Positions 9,579 through 18,123 of a stretch of DNA of 49,493 nucleotides are shown one piece after another. The stretch's first letter is position 1. The number at the start of each line of letters is the position of its first letter. The position numbers and the translations under genes were made by a program. This stretch comes from Myxococcota bacterium (GTDB lineage: Bacteria; Myxococcota_A; UBA796; UBA2385). The notes under the pieces were generated by a model that was given only the letters and a program-made list of their open reading frames with translations, searched no databases and had not been told where the DNA came from. The stretch spans positions 1 through 49,493 of the forward strand of contig JAKLKF010000052.1 in the NCBI GenBank assembly GCA_023150805.1, given 5' to 3'.

Positions 9579-11717
9579 GTGCCCGCCTCCCCTCCCCCCT
9601 CCGCACCCGGCCACGCCCTCGGCGGGCGCCTGCCCGGCCTGCTGGCCGAGCTCGTGGCGTCGCTGCTGCTCTCGACCCTGGCCGCGGTCGCGCTGACCTG
9701 GCCCCTGGCGTCGGACCTGTCGGGCCAGGTCATCGGCGGCGGCGAGCTGGGCGGGTGGCTGTGGCGGATGTGGTGGCACTTCGAGGAGGTGGCGGCCCTC
9801 CGCCAGCTCGACCTGCCCGCCCACGAGCTGCTGCGGCAGGTGATCGGCCTGGGGCGCTACCCCGAGACCGGCAACATCCTCGACGTGCTGCTGCTGAGCT
9901 ACCCGCTGGACCGCGCGGTCGGCTTCCCGGCGCACCACAACGTCAAGGTGCTGCTCATCCTGGTGGGCAACGGCCTGTGCGCCTACGCCCTGGCCCGGAC
10001 CGTCACCCCCTCCCGCCCGGCCGCCCTGGCCGCCAGCCTGGTCGCGATCTTCAACCCGCTCGTGATCCAGGACATCAACGGCACCGGCCTGCGCCAGGTG
10101 CTGCTGTGGTGGGTGCTGCTCTTCCCCATCGCCCTGCGCCGGGCCCTGCGCACCGCGCACCCCGTCGACGGCCTGGTCGTCGGGCTGATCTTCACGCTGG
10201 TCTCGGCCTTCTACTGGTTCTACGGGCTGTTCACCGCGATGTTCGGCCTGGCCTGGCTGTCGGGCTTCCTGCTGACCCAGCGCGGGCAGGTGGTCCGCCA
10301 GTGGCGCTGGCTCCTGCCGGCCGCCGGCGTCGCCGCGGTGGGCACGGCGCTGTTCCTGCTGCCCTACTTCCAGGCCGGCATCGCCGTCGGCCCGGGGGGC
10401 GCGCCGGTCGAGCGCGGCGGGCTCGACCTGCCCGAGACCACCTTCTTCCTGCCCTTCCCCGACTACGACGTCATCGCCAGCGCCCCGCTCCGCCCGACCA
10501 CCGCGGCGGAGAACGTGCTGTCCAGCCTGCACCGCGTGATCGAGAGCTCCTGGCCTGCCGACTACGTCGTCAACCCCGGCCACGGCACCACCGCCTTCCC
10601 CCTGGCCGTCTTCCTGGTCGGGGTGCTGCCCGCCCTGGTCGATCGCCGCGCGCGCCCCTGGCTGGGGATCTGGCTCTTGTTCTGGCTGGGGACCCTGGGC
10701 CCCTTCCTCAAGCTGGGCGCGCGCCAGGACACGGCCGAGGTGGTGCGCATGGGCGAGTACGTCGTCCGGCTGCCCTTCACCCTGATGTTCCAGTACGTGC
10801 CGGGGATGTCCCGCATGTTCGGCCCCTACCGGATGGCGAGCCTGATGGTCGTGGCCAGCGTCCCGCTGGTGGCGCTGGGCCTGTCGCAGCTCCGCCATCG
10901 CCGGGGGCAGCCGCTGCTCTGCCTGTTCACCGCCCTCGCCATCGGCTTCCAGCCCTACGTACACATCGCGGGCCCGGTGGCCGAGGGCAGCATCCCCCCG
11001 CCTCCCCTGCAGCTCCCGCTGTGGGTGGATCGCTTCGAGATCCCGGCCTGGTACACCGAGGTGGCCCGCCCCTCGGGCCAGGGCATCGTGGAGATGCCCT
11101 TCGAGCAGCAGCAGGACCTGCTCTCCGCCTACCAGGTCGTCCACGGACAGCGGGTCTACTACCAGAACTGGGCCACGCGCACGGCGGTGCCTCCGCTGCT
11201 GCGCGACCGCCAGCGACCCCAGGGCGCGATGCTGCGGGGCCTGGCCAACGAGGCCCAGCGGGTCCGCGCGGTGGACGCCGTGCTCCTGGAGGTGAGCCGC
11301 CGCCCCAAGGTGGCCGACCTGGCGGCGCTGCCCGCCCCCGCGCTGGCGAAGCTGGTGCAGGAGCACGGCTACCGCTGGCTGGTCGTGCACGAGGCCGGCT
11401 ACCTCTACGTCGACGTCTTCGAGGCGCCCCTGCTCTACGCCATGGCCGTCAGCCGCCTCGCCGAGTACCTCGGCCAGCAGCCGGTCCAGGTGGTCGAGTT
11501 CCAGGGCGATCCGACGCAGAGCACCTTGCAGCTCCCGCGCTGGGTGCCGCAAGCTCCGATGCGGGACCTGTCCGCCTCGACGCCCGCCGAGGCGTGGAAC
11601 CCGGAGCTGGACATGGCCATCTTCGACCTCCAGGCCTGGGTGGACGCCGGCGCCACCCCCCCGCCGGCCACCACCGACGCGGCCTCGTCCCCGCCCACCC
11701 CGGCGCCGCCGCCGTGA
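9579..11717 (+). CDS. Large polytopic membrane protein, GT-C-like
   Basis: 712 aa. After a short Pro-rich N-terminus comes a helix (about 20-40), an external loop with GGGELGGWLWRMWW, then about ten helices to residue ~460 and a soluble C-terminal domain of ~230 residues ending in an Ala/Pro/Thr tail. It shares its plan with the membrane protein two genes upstream (first helix, loop with a D/E-rich patch, later VVHEAGYL-type soluble domain), suggesting old duplication; this needs alignment. GTG was chosen as start because a TATGAT box lies exactly six bases before it. The stop overlaps the next start (GTGA). Likely part of the surface-glycan locus; function otherwise unknown. Confidence 0.6.
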   Translation: MPASPPPSAPGHALGGRLPGLLAELVASLLLSTLAAVALTWPLASDLSGQVIGGGELGGWLWRMWWHFEEVAALRQLDLPAHELLRQVIGLGRYPETGNILDVLLLSYPLDRAVGFPAHHNVKVLLILVGNGLCAYALARTVTPSRPAALAASLVAIFNPLVIQDINGTGLRQVLLWWVLLFPIALRRALRTAHPVDGLVVGLIFTLVSAFYWFYGLFTAMFGLAWLSGFLLTQRGQVVRQWRWLLPAAGVAAVGTALFLLPYFQAGIAVGPGGAPVERGGLDLPETTFFLPFPDYDVIASAPLRPTTAAENVLSSLHRVIESSWPADYVVNPGHGTTAFPLAVFLVGVLPALVDRRARPWLGIWLLFWLGTLGPFLKLGARQDTAEVVRMGEYVVRLPFTLMFQYVPGMSRMFGPYRMASLMVVASVPLVALGLSQLRHRRGQPLLCLFTALAIGFQPYVHIAGPVAEGSIPPPPLQLPLWVDRFEIPAWYTEVARPSGQGIVEMPFEQQQDLLSAYQVVHGQRVYYQNWATRTAVPPLLRDRQRPQGAMLRGLANEAQRVRAVDAVLLEVSRRPKVADLAALPAPALAKLVQEHGYRWLVVHEAGYLYVDVFEAPLLYAMAVSRLAEYLGQQPVQVVEFQGDPTQSTLQLPRWVPQAPMRDLSASTPAEAWNPELDMAIFDLQAWVDAGATPPPATTDAASSPPTPAPPP

Positions 11718-12373
11718 TCCTGCTCTCCCTGCTGTGGGCCTGCTCCTCGCAGCCCGTCGATCGCCCCTCTCCCGGCTGCCCCGCGGACATGGCCCGCGTC
11801 GAGGGCCAGGCGGGCCCCTTCTGCATCCACCGCCACGAGCTGCGCGTGGAGGGCGACCTGGGCGCCAAGGACCAGTCGGCCTCCTGGCCCGCCGGGCAGG
11901 TCCGGGTGCGCAAGCTCGTCTCGGCGCCCGGCCAGGACCCCAGCCGCGGCCTCTCCTGGTACCAGGCGCACGCCGCCTGCCGCGCGGCCGGCATGTCCCT
12001 GTGCACCAGCCAGCAGTGGGAGGACGCCTGCGACGGCCAGCCGGGCCCCGGCGGCCGGGAACACCCGACCGCCACCGGCGCGCTGGAGGCGACCGACTGC
12101 AACATCAACCACCCCGGCACCCACGAGCCGGCGCTGACCGGCAGCTCCCCGCGCTGCCGCACGCCCGAGGGGGTCTACGACCTGGAGGGCAACCTCTGGG
12201 AGTGGACCGACCCGGGCCGGACCGGCGACGACGGCCTGCCCCTCATCGACAAGCGCGGCGGCGGCCACTACTCCGGCGACATCGCGCCCTGCTCCAAGGC
12301 CGCCATCGGCAGCCACCCGCCCGCCTTCGACGGATCGATCGGCTTTCGCTGCTGCCAGCCGGTGTCGGGCTGA
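11714..12373 (+). CDS. SUMF1/FGE-fold lipoprotein
   Basis: 219 aa. A very short signal peptide ends in the lipobox L-W-A-C10, so the protein should be a lipoprotein. The mature part has the formylglycine-generating-enzyme/SUMF1 fold signature: WYQAHAACRAAGMSLCTSQQWEDAC, EGVYDLEGNLWEWT, RGGG and the terminal GFRCC. The paired cysteines of true FGE (CxxxxC shortly before GFRC) are not seen in the expected segment, so it is unlikely to make formylglycine; many bacterial SUMF1-domain proteins are surface or binding proteins. The GTG start overlaps the upstream stop (GTGA), so it is translationally coupled to the membrane protein gene. Partner unknown. Confidence 0.75.
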   Translation: MILLSLLWACSSQPVDRPSPGCPADMARVEGQAGPFCIHRHELRVEGDLGAKDQSASWPAGQVRVRKLVSAPGQDPSRGLSWYQAHAACRAAGMSLCTSQQWEDACDGQPGPGGREHPTATGALEATDCNINHPGTHEPALTGSSPRCRTPEGVYDLEGNLWEWTDPGRTGDDGLPLIDKRGGGHYSGDIAPCSKAAIGSHPPAFDGSIGFRCCQPVSG

Positions 12374-12431
12374 AGCGACCTTGCGACCCCCGACGCTGCG
12401 TGCCATCCTGCGCGCCTCGCCGGAGCCCGCC

Positions 12432-13298
12432 ATGACCCTCTCCTCTCTCTCGCTGCTGCTGGCCGCCGGCTGCGCCCCCCAGATCGCCGTCAGCGAGCCC
12501 TACGACGACGGCAGCGACGACGACGGCGGCGCCACCGACGGCGGCGGCGACACGACCGACGGCGGGACCCCCGACGGCGGCACGACCGACGGCGGCACCA
12601 CCGCGCCCACCGAGCCCGACACCAGCGAGTACGACGGCGCCACCCTGCAGGTCCTCTCGCCGGAGTCGGGCGCCTTCTACCCGCTGGGCGACGACATCCC
12701 CTTCGAGGCCGTGGTGCTGGCCGCCGACGGCAGCGAGCTGGACTTCGAGGACGTGGTCTGGACCACCAGCGTGGACGGGGACTGGGAGGGGCGCGGCACC
12801 GACTTCCAGGACGAGCTGACCGTCGGCACGCACACCATCACGGCCACGGCCGCCCTGCCCAACGGCGACCGCCTGGGCTGGACCGTCGGCGGGGTGCTGG
12901 TCCAGCACGAGGACGCCGGCACCTACGTGGGCGATCTCTCGGTGGACTTCACCGTCGACTACGAGGGCACGCCGATCACGACGACCTGCTTCGGCGCCGC
13001 CACCCTCTACGTCGACGCCTGGGGCGAGACCGCGCTGGGCGAGAGCGCCTGCTCGGTCAGCCTGCTCGGCTACGACCTGGACACCACCTACGACTTCGAG
13101 TTCGAGATCGAGGACGAGGAGCTGACGGGCCAGGCCGCCCTCGACCTGGTGCTCTTCGAGAGCCAGTTCGACGCCACCGGCACCCTGTCCGAGGGGGCGC
13201 TCTTCGCCACCTGGGAGGACAGCCTGCTGGGCTACATCGACTTCCTGGGCGAGCTGGAGCTCAGCCGCATCAGCCGCGACACCGAGGCCAGCGAGTAG
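12432..13298 (+). CDS. Lipoprotein with Thr-Asp-Gly-Gly linker
   Basis: 288 aa. The ATG start was chosen because GGAG lies six bases upstream and it gives a compact lipoprotein signal with lipobox AAGC14; a TTG 51 bases upstream in the same frame would add a basic stretch and cannot be excluded. After the lipidated Cys comes an acidic low-complexity linker of Asp, Gly and Thr (about 20-60, with TDGG units), then a beta-rich domain (about 68-160) that looks like an Ig-like/CARDB-type surface module, and a second beta domain to the end. No enzymatic motif is seen. Its stop TAG also forms the start of the -10 box of the next gene. Confidence 0.7.
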   Translation: MTLSSLSLLLAAGCAPQIAVSEPYDDGSDDDGGATDGGGDTTDGGTPDGGTTDGGTTAPTEPDTSEYDGATLQVLSPESGAFYPLGDDIPFEAVVLAADGSELDFEDVVWTTSVDGDWEGRGTDFQDELTVGTHTITATAALPNGDRLGWTVGGVLVQHEDAGTYVGDLSVDFTVDYEGTPITTTCFGAATLYVDAWGETALGESACSVSLLGYDLDTTYDFEFEIEDEELTGQAALDLVLFESQFDATGTLSEGALFATWEDSLLGYIDFLGELELSRISRDTEASE

Positions 13299-13301
13299 AC
13301 T
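13296..13301 (+). promoter_or_regulatory. -10 box TAGACT overlapping a stop codon
   Basis: TAGACT, six bases, then the GTG start of the YbjN-like lipoprotein. The TAG is the stop of the upstream gene, so the stop codon doubles as part of a promoter. Confidence 0.45.
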
Positions 13302-13307
13302 GCGCAG

Positions 13308-13898
13308 GTGTCCCTGCCGCCCGCCCTCCTGGTTCCCCTGCTGCTCGGCGGCTGCGCCTCGCGGCAGCTCCTGCGCCTGGAGAACCAGGTCCTGGTCCAG
13401 GAGCTGGAGCGCGTGCACGCCGAGCTGGCCACCTGCCAGAGCGACGCGCCTCCGCAGGACTTCGCCACCGAGGTCAGCGTCGAGGTGGTCGCCGACTACC
13501 TGGCGCGCGCCGGCTTCACCGGGGTGGAGCGCCTGGACAACGACCTGCTGGTCGTGGGCATCGAGGGGAGCCACACCCGCTTCAAGCTGACCGCCCAGCT
13601 CTTCCAGCGCGAGAGCGTGCTCTACCTGGCCGCCACCGACTACCTGCGCCTGGAGGACGCCACCTCCAGCAGCAACATGGTGCTCCTGCTCACCCAGCTC
13701 GCCTCGCTCAACTACGACCTGCTGCTCGGCAAGTTCCAGCTCAACCCCAAGAGCGGGGAGATCACCCTGTCCGTCGAGCTGAACCTGGACGACGGCCTGG
13801 GCTTCAAGACCTTCGAGGCCGTCAGCCACCACCTGGTCCAGACCGCCGACGGCCGCTACCCCGAGCTGGCCCGCGCCGCGGGCGGGGGGGGGATGTGA
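13308..13898 (+). CDS. YbjN-like lipoprotein
   Basis: 196 aa. Signal peptide with lipobox LGGC16, then a short coiled-coil-like helix (about 20-45, RLENQVLVQELERVHAEL) and a domain from about 57 to the end with the pattern V-x-x-Y-L-x-x-x-G-F, a strand, a long helix with N-x-x-N, and a final helix with R-Y-P. That layout is typical of YbjN-domain proteins, whose fold resembles type III secretion chaperones; the molecular role is not established. The GTG start follows a TAGACT box at the leaderless spacing. Its stop overlaps the next GTG by four bases (GTGA in ATGTGA), linking it to the toroid-protein gene. Confidence 0.65.
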   Translation: MSLPPALLVPLLLGGCASRQLLRLENQVLVQELERVHAELATCQSDAPPQDFATEVSVEVVADYLARAGFTGVERLDNDLLVVGIEGSHTRFKLTAQLFQRESVLYLAATDYLRLEDATSSSNMVLLLTQLASLNYDLLLGKFQLNPKSGEITLSVELNLDDGLGFKTFEAVSHHLVQTADGRYPELARAAGGGGM

Positions 13899-14719
13899 CG
13901 GACCCGGCGACGCTGCAAGCAGCGCTGGCGGCCGGCCGCGACTGGCTCCGGGCGGCGCGCAACGCCGACGGCTCCTGGGGCTACCGCCCCGGCCAGCAGG
14001 GACGGCCCGAGGCCACCGTGCTCGCCGCCGCGGCCGGCCCCGAGTCGGACTGGTTGGCCCGCGCCTGGCTGTCCACCGCGGACCTGGGCTGGGCCCACTT
14101 CCTGCTCCCGGCAGTCGCCTGGGAGCGGGACCCGGCGCTGTGCGAGGCGTCCCTGGCGGTGATCGCCGCCTTCCGAAGCGAGCCGGTCGAGGGGATCGAG
14201 GGCTTCGACGCCACCCTGCCCGGCTGGTCCTGGGTGGCGGGCACCGCGGCGTGGATCGAGCCCACCGTCTTCGCGATGCTCAGCCTGCACCGCGCCGGGC
14301 GCCTGCCCGCGCGCGTCGAGCAGGGCCAGCGCCTCGTCCTGGACCGCCAGTGCGCCGACGGCGGCTGGAACTACGGCAACCCCGTGGTCCTGGGCGCGCA
14401 GCTCGCCAGTCACCTCGACGCCACGGGCTGGGCCCTGCTGGGCCTGGCGACCCCCGCGAGCGCCCCCGCCTCGCCCGCGCGGCAGGACGCGGTCGAGCGG
14501 GGCCTGCGCTACCTCGACGGCGCGCTGGAGCGCCCCAGCACCATGGGGCTCTCCCTGGCCGCGCTGGCCTGCCAGGCCCACAGCCGCGATCCCCTGCCCT
14601 TCCTGGAGCGGCTGGCGCCACGCATGCCCCGCCCCGGCGACCCGGGCCGCGCCGACCTCTGCGCCCTGGGCTGCGCCGCCCTCCGCGCCACCCTGGAGGG
14701 CGACCATGCCTTCGTCTGA
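13895..14719 (+). CDS. Terpenoid-cyclase/prenyltransferase-like toroid protein
   Basis: 274 aa, soluble. It has the internal helical repeats and Gly-Trp motifs of the squalene-hopene cyclase/prenyltransferase-beta alpha-alpha toroid: ADGSWGYRPG near the N-terminus, WSWVAGTAAWIEPTVFAML, then CADGGWNYGNP in the middle. At 274 aa it is far shorter than a cyclase (600+ aa) and has no DxDD catalytic motif, so it is probably a binding or scaffold toroid rather than a cyclase. It overlaps the YbjN gene by four bases and the DUF362 gene by 14 bases, which suggests the latter two work together. It has no signal peptide while its neighbour is TAT-exported, which is odd if they bind each other. Confidence 0.7.
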   Translation: MTDPATLQAALAAGRDWLRAARNADGSWGYRPGQQGRPEATVLAAAAGPESDWLARAWLSTADLGWAHFLLPAVAWERDPALCEASLAVIAAFRSEPVEGIEGFDATLPGWSWVAGTAAWIEPTVFAMLSLHRAGRLPARVEQGQRLVLDRQCADGGWNYGNPVVLGAQLASHLDATGWALLGLATPASAPASPARQDAVERGLRYLDGALERPSTMGLSLAALACQAHSRDPLPFLERLAPRMPRPGDPGRADLCALGCAALRATLEGDHAFV

Positions 14720-15689
14720 CGGCCCCTCCTGGTCCCGCCGCGCGCTGCTGGGCGCCGCCGCCGCCGCGGCCGCCGGGTCGGTCGGCCTGGCCGTGCGGCG
14801 CGAGCTTGCCCAGCCATCCGCCCGGGTGCTGCGCCTGCGCTGCCCCTCCTACGACGACGACCTGCTGGGCCGGATCCGCGAGGGCCTGGCCGCCTTCCCC
14901 GCCGTCGCCGCCCGGGCCCGCGGCGCCAGCGTCGTGCTCAAGCCCAACCTGGTCGAGGTGCACCCCGACCGGCCGATCAACACCGACCCGCGCCTGATCG
15001 CCGCCGTGGCCGCCGCCTTCCTGGAGGCCGGCGCGCGCGCGGTCACCGTGGCCGAGGGCGCCGGCCACGCCCGCGACAGCGAGTACCTGCTGGAGCACAG
15101 CGGGCTGGGCGAGCGCCTGCGCGCGCTGGGCGTGCCCTTCGTCGACCTGAACCTGGACGACGCCGTGAAGGTGCAGCCACCCGGCGACCTGACCCGGCTG
15201 GGCGGGCTGCCCGTGGCGCGGACGATCATGGCCGCCGACCTGGTCGTCAGCCTGCCCAAGCTCAAGACCCACCACCACGTCGGCGTCACCCTGTCGATGA
15301 AGAACCTGTTCGGGACGGTGCCCGGCCACGTCTTCGGCTGGCCCAAGAACCCCCTGCACTGGGCGGGCATCGACAACTCGGTCGCCGACCTGTGGAGCGC
15401 CATCCGGCCGGGCTTCGCGATCGTGGACGGCGTCGTCGGGATGGAGGGGGACGGCCCCATCATGGGCACCGCCGTGCACGCCGGCGTGCTGCTCTTCTCC
15501 GACGACCTGCCCGCCCTGGACGCCGCCGCCACCCGCATGATGGGCCTGCGCGCCGACAAGATCCGCTACCTGCGGCACGCCGTCACCCTGGGCGGCACGA
15601 CCTCGGCGCGCCGCACCGAGCTGCTGGGCGACGAGCTGTCGCTGCGCCCCTTCCAGGTCCTCGACCTCTTCGACCACCTGCGGACCTGA
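14706..15689 (+). CDS. TAT-exported DUF362 protein
   Basis: 327 aa. The N-terminus has a twin-arginine motif S-R-R-A-L-L-G (10-16) followed by an Ala-rich helix, so a folded protein is exported by the Tat system, probably with a cofactor. The body matches the DUF362 family: VVLKPNLVEV, a GAxxVTVAEGA block, ADLVVSLPKLKTHHHVGVTLSMKNLFG and FAIVDGVVGMEGDGP. Family members are often annotated as iron-sulfur proteins, but the ferredoxin CxxCxxC motifs are absent here, so only the core domain is present. It overlaps the toroid gene by 14 bases in another frame. Enzymatic reaction unknown. Confidence 0.8.
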   Translation: MPSSDGPSWSRRALLGAAAAAAAGSVGLAVRRELAQPSARVLRLRCPSYDDDLLGRIREGLAAFPAVAARARGASVVLKPNLVEVHPDRPINTDPRLIAAVAAAFLEAGARAVTVAEGAGHARDSEYLLEHSGLGERLRALGVPFVDLNLDDAVKVQPPGDLTRLGGLPVARTIMAADLVVSLPKLKTHHHVGVTLSMKNLFGTVPGHVFGWPKNPLHWAGIDNSVADLWSAIRPGFAIVDGVVGMEGDGPIMGTAVHAGVLLFSDDLPALDAAATRMMGLRADKIRYLRHAVTLGGTTSARRTELLGDELSLRPFQVLDLFDHLRT

Positions 15690-15707
15690 GCGTCCCCCGG
15701 GAGCCCC

Positions 15708-17264
15708 ATGCTCTGTCACACCGTCCCCTTCGCCCTGCTGCACCTGGGCCAGCCCCTGCCGATCGGCCTCGAGCCCCCACCCTTCGCCCTGGCCCTGCCC
15801 CCCGGCGGCGGGGGCAGCGGAGGTGGGGGCGGAGGAGGAGGGGGCGGCGGCGGGCCCGACGGCTGGCGCCCGGAGCGCATCGGCTCCGTCGAGAGCGCCC
15901 GCTACCCGATCGCCTGCCACTGGCTGGAGCCCGAGGACGAGGACCGCTGCCCCGCCATCCTGGAGCAGGCCGAGGACGCCTGGGCCGCGCAGGTGGACAC
16001 CATCGGCTTCAACGCGCCGGTCCCCGACAGCGACGGCGTGCTCGACATCTACCTGACCGACGAGGGCACCGGCGGCGGCGCCTACACCTACGGCCCCAGC
16101 CGCGACGCGGTGACCGGCGACGGCAAGATGAGCACCGCCGCCTACATCGCCATGGACCGGGACATCACCGACGAGGAGATGGCCGGCTACACGATCCACG
16201 AGTTCAACCACGTCCTGCAGTACGCCACGGACTTCACCGAGCCGACCTACATGATCTGGGAGTCGATCGCCTCGGCCGCCGAGCGCTGGACCTACCCCGA
16301 GCTCGACGTGCTGGCGTCCTACGCGATCGACTTCCAGTACGCGCCGTGGATGGGGGTGCTGGGCGACGGCTACTTCCTGTGGGACGAGTACGAGATCTGG
16401 TCGTACTACGAGTACGGTGGCTACGTCTGGGCCTTCCACATGGACGAGGAGTGGGGCGACGGCGCCGGCAGCGCCGGGCGCGAGCTGTGGGACCTGGCCG
16501 CCCAGGAGGGCTTCGACAACGAACCGGACGTGCTGGACGCGTATGACACGCTGACCGGCGACTGGCGGGCGGCCATCCTCGACCTGTCGGTCGAGCGCGC
16601 GCGGATGGGCACCGCCCTGGCGCCTTCCTGGGCCCCCTGGACCGGCCCGTCGTACAAGGTCGCCGCCGACGCCCTGTCGTGGACAGACCTGCCCGCCACC
16701 GTCACCCCCGAGGTGGGGCCCTACCAGACCGGCACCGTCTACGTCGAGCTGAGCGACGTGCCCCCGGGCGCGACCCTGAGCTGGACGATCGACAGCACGT
16801 CGGACGTGAGCTGGGGCGGCGTCGCCGTCCAGGGCAGCTCCGAGGTCCAGGTCCTGGGCACCACCGGCAGCTTCACGGCCGACCAGGAGGGCGAGGTGCG
16901 CATCGGTGCCGTCAACCTGGCGACGCCGGACTTCGACGGAGACGACCGCCTGGCCCCGGCCGGCCTGACCCTGCACATCGAGGGGGAGGAGGCCTCGGGC
17001 GGAGACGGGGGCGCCAGCGACGGGGGTGCCGCCGACGGGGGTGCCGCCGACGGGGGTGCCAGCGACGGGGGTGCCGCCGACGGGGGTGCCGCCGACGGGG
17101 GTGCCGCCGACGGGGGTGCGGGCGACGGGGGCGCGCCGGGCGACGACGAGGCGGACGACGGCAAGGGCGGCTGCTCGACCGCCGCCGGCAGCGCGGCCCT
17201 GGGCCTGTGGCCGGCGCTGGCCCTGCTCCTGGTCAGCCGCCGGCGGAGGGGCGTCCTGCGGTAG
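15708..17264 (+). CDS. Secreted zinc metalloprotease with MYXO-CTERM-like tail
   Basis: 518 aa. The start has GGGAG five to nine bases upstream. The N-terminus is a poor signal sequence followed by a poly-Gly stretch (33-49). The catalytic part has H164-E-F-N-H168 (HExxH) with E185 in WESIA as likely third zinc ligand, the gluzincin arrangement of MXAN_6640-type or immune-inhibitor-like proteases. A beta-rich domain follows, then about nine units of A/S-x-D-G-G as a linker, then G-G-C-S, a hydrophobic helix and SRRRR. That tail is the MYXO-CTERM surface-sorting signal known from Myxococcota. Expected role: surface-anchored or released protease. The weak signal peptide makes the exact start uncertain. 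Confidence 0.75.
   Translation: MLCHTVPFALLHLGQPLPIGLEPPPFALALPPGGGGSGGGGGGGGGGGGPDGWRPERIGSVESARYPIACHWLEPEDEDRCPAILEQAEDAWAAQVDTIGFNAPVPDSDGVLDIYLTDEGTGGGAYTYGPSRDAVTGDGKMSTAAYIAMDRDITDEEMAGYTIHEFNHVLQYATDFTEPTYMIWESIASAAERWTYPELDVLASYAIDFQYAPWMGVLGDGYFLWDEYEIWSYYEYGGYVWAFHMDEEWGDGAGSAGRELWDLAAQEGFDNEPDVLDAYDTLTGDWRAAILDLSVERARMGTALAPSWAPWTGPSYKVAADALSWTDLPATVTPEVGPYQTGTVYVELSDVPPGATLSWTIDSTSDVSWGGVAVQGSSEVQVLGTTGSFTADQEGEVRIGAVNLATPDFDGDDRLAPAGLTLHIEGEEASGGDGGASDGGAADGGAADGGASDGGAADGGAADGGAADGGAGDGGAPGDDEADDGKGGCSTAAGSAALGLWPALALLLVSRRRRGVLR
17001..17140 (+). repeat. 15-bp tandem repeat encoding ADGGA units
   Basis: About nine near-identical copies of a 15-base unit (GGTGCCGCCGACGGG and close variants) inside the protease gene. 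Each copy encodes five residues, so copy-number change keeps the frame and only alters linker length. Confidence 0.85.
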
Positions 17265-17267
17265 GAT
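17262..17267 (+). promoter_or_regulatory. -10 box TAGGAT at leaderless spacing
   Basis: TAGGAT, six bases (GGGCCG), then ATG. The AGGA inside the box could instead serve as a ribosome site, so this instance is ambiguous. Confidence 0.4.
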
Positions 17268-17273
17268 GGGCCG

Positions 17274-18119
17274 ATGCCCAACCTCGCCCTGGTCCCCAAG
17301 GAGAACCTCTCCTCCTTCCGCCGCATCGCCATCGGCACCTGGCGCACTGCCTACGACCCCAGCGTCTACGGTGCCCTGGAGCTGCGGGTCGACCCGGTGC
17401 TCGACTACCTCGACGCCTTTCGCGCCCGCACCGGGCGGCGGCTCACCCTGACCCACATGCTGGTCAAGGCCGTCGCCGCCGTGCTCCAGGAGATGCCCGA
17501 CGCCAACGCCGTGCTGCGCTGGAACCGGATCTGGCTGCGCAAGGACGTCGGCGTGTTCTTCCAGGTCGCGATGGAGGACCAGCAGACCGGCGAGATCGAC
17601 CTGTCCGGCGTGACCATCCACCAGGCCGACCAGAAGAGCCTGCTGCAGATCCTCGACGAGACCGAGGAGCGGGTGGCCCAGGTCCGCGCCCACAAGGACA
17701 AGGCCCTGGAGAGCACGCGCGCCACCTTCAAGAGCATCCCCTTCCTGCTGCTCAACCGCGTGCTCGACACCCTGGCCTTCCTGACGGGCACGCTCAACCT
17801 GGACCTGTCCGCCCTGGGCATCCCCCGCGATCCCTTCGGCAGCGTGATGATCACCAACGTCGGCTCGCTGGGCCTGCAGGAGGCCTACGTGCCCCTGGTG
17901 CCCTATAGCCGGGTGCCCCTGCTGCTGGCCGTCGGCGCCGTCGAGCGGCGGCCGGTCGTCGAGGGAGACCAGGTCCTCGTCGCCCGCACCCTGCGGATCT
18001 TCGCCACCTTCGACCACCGCATCCTGGACGGCAGCCACGCCGCGCGCATGAGCCGGACCATCCGCGCCTGGTTCGCCGAGCCCGAGCGCTACTTCGGCCC
18101 CCTGCCACCGCAGGGCTGA
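17274..18119 (+). CDS. 2-oxoacid dehydrogenase E2-type acyltransferase domain protein
   Basis: 281 aa consisting of only the catalytic domain of dihydrolipoamide acyltransferases (chloramphenicol-acetyltransferase fold). The C-terminal D247-H-R-I-L-D252-G is the canonical E2 active-site motif DHRxxDG; the N-terminal segment [23 protein letters not shown] and VGVFFQVAM also fit. The lipoyl and E1/E3-binding domains of normal E2 subunits are missing, and no E1 or E3 gene is nearby, so it probably acylates another substrate from acyl-CoA. Stand-alone E2-like domains of this kind are known from other bacteria but their substrates are mostly unknown. It lies four bases before the APH-family kinase gene. 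Confidence 0.8.
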   Translation: MPNLALVPKENLSSFRRIAIGTWRTAYDPSVYGALELRVDPVLDYLDAFRARTGRRLTLTHMLVKAVAAVLQEMPDANAVLRWNRIWLRKDVGVFFQVAMEDQQTGEIDLSGVTIHQADQKSLLQILDETEERVAQVRAHKDKALESTRATFKSIPFLLLNRVLDTLAFLTGTLNLDLSALGIPRDPFGSVMITNVGSLGLQEAYVPLVPYSRVPLLLAVGAVERRPVVEGDQVLVARTLRIFATFDHRILDGSHAARMSRTIRAWFAEPERYFGPLPPQG

Positions 18120-18123
18120 GCGC

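Noticed and set aside
11714..12373. True formylglycine-generating enzyme (sulfatase activation)
   Set aside because: The paired active-site cysteines are not seen and no sulfatase is in the window.
13895..14719. Squalene-hopene cyclase
   Set aside because: Less than half the required length and no DxDD motif.
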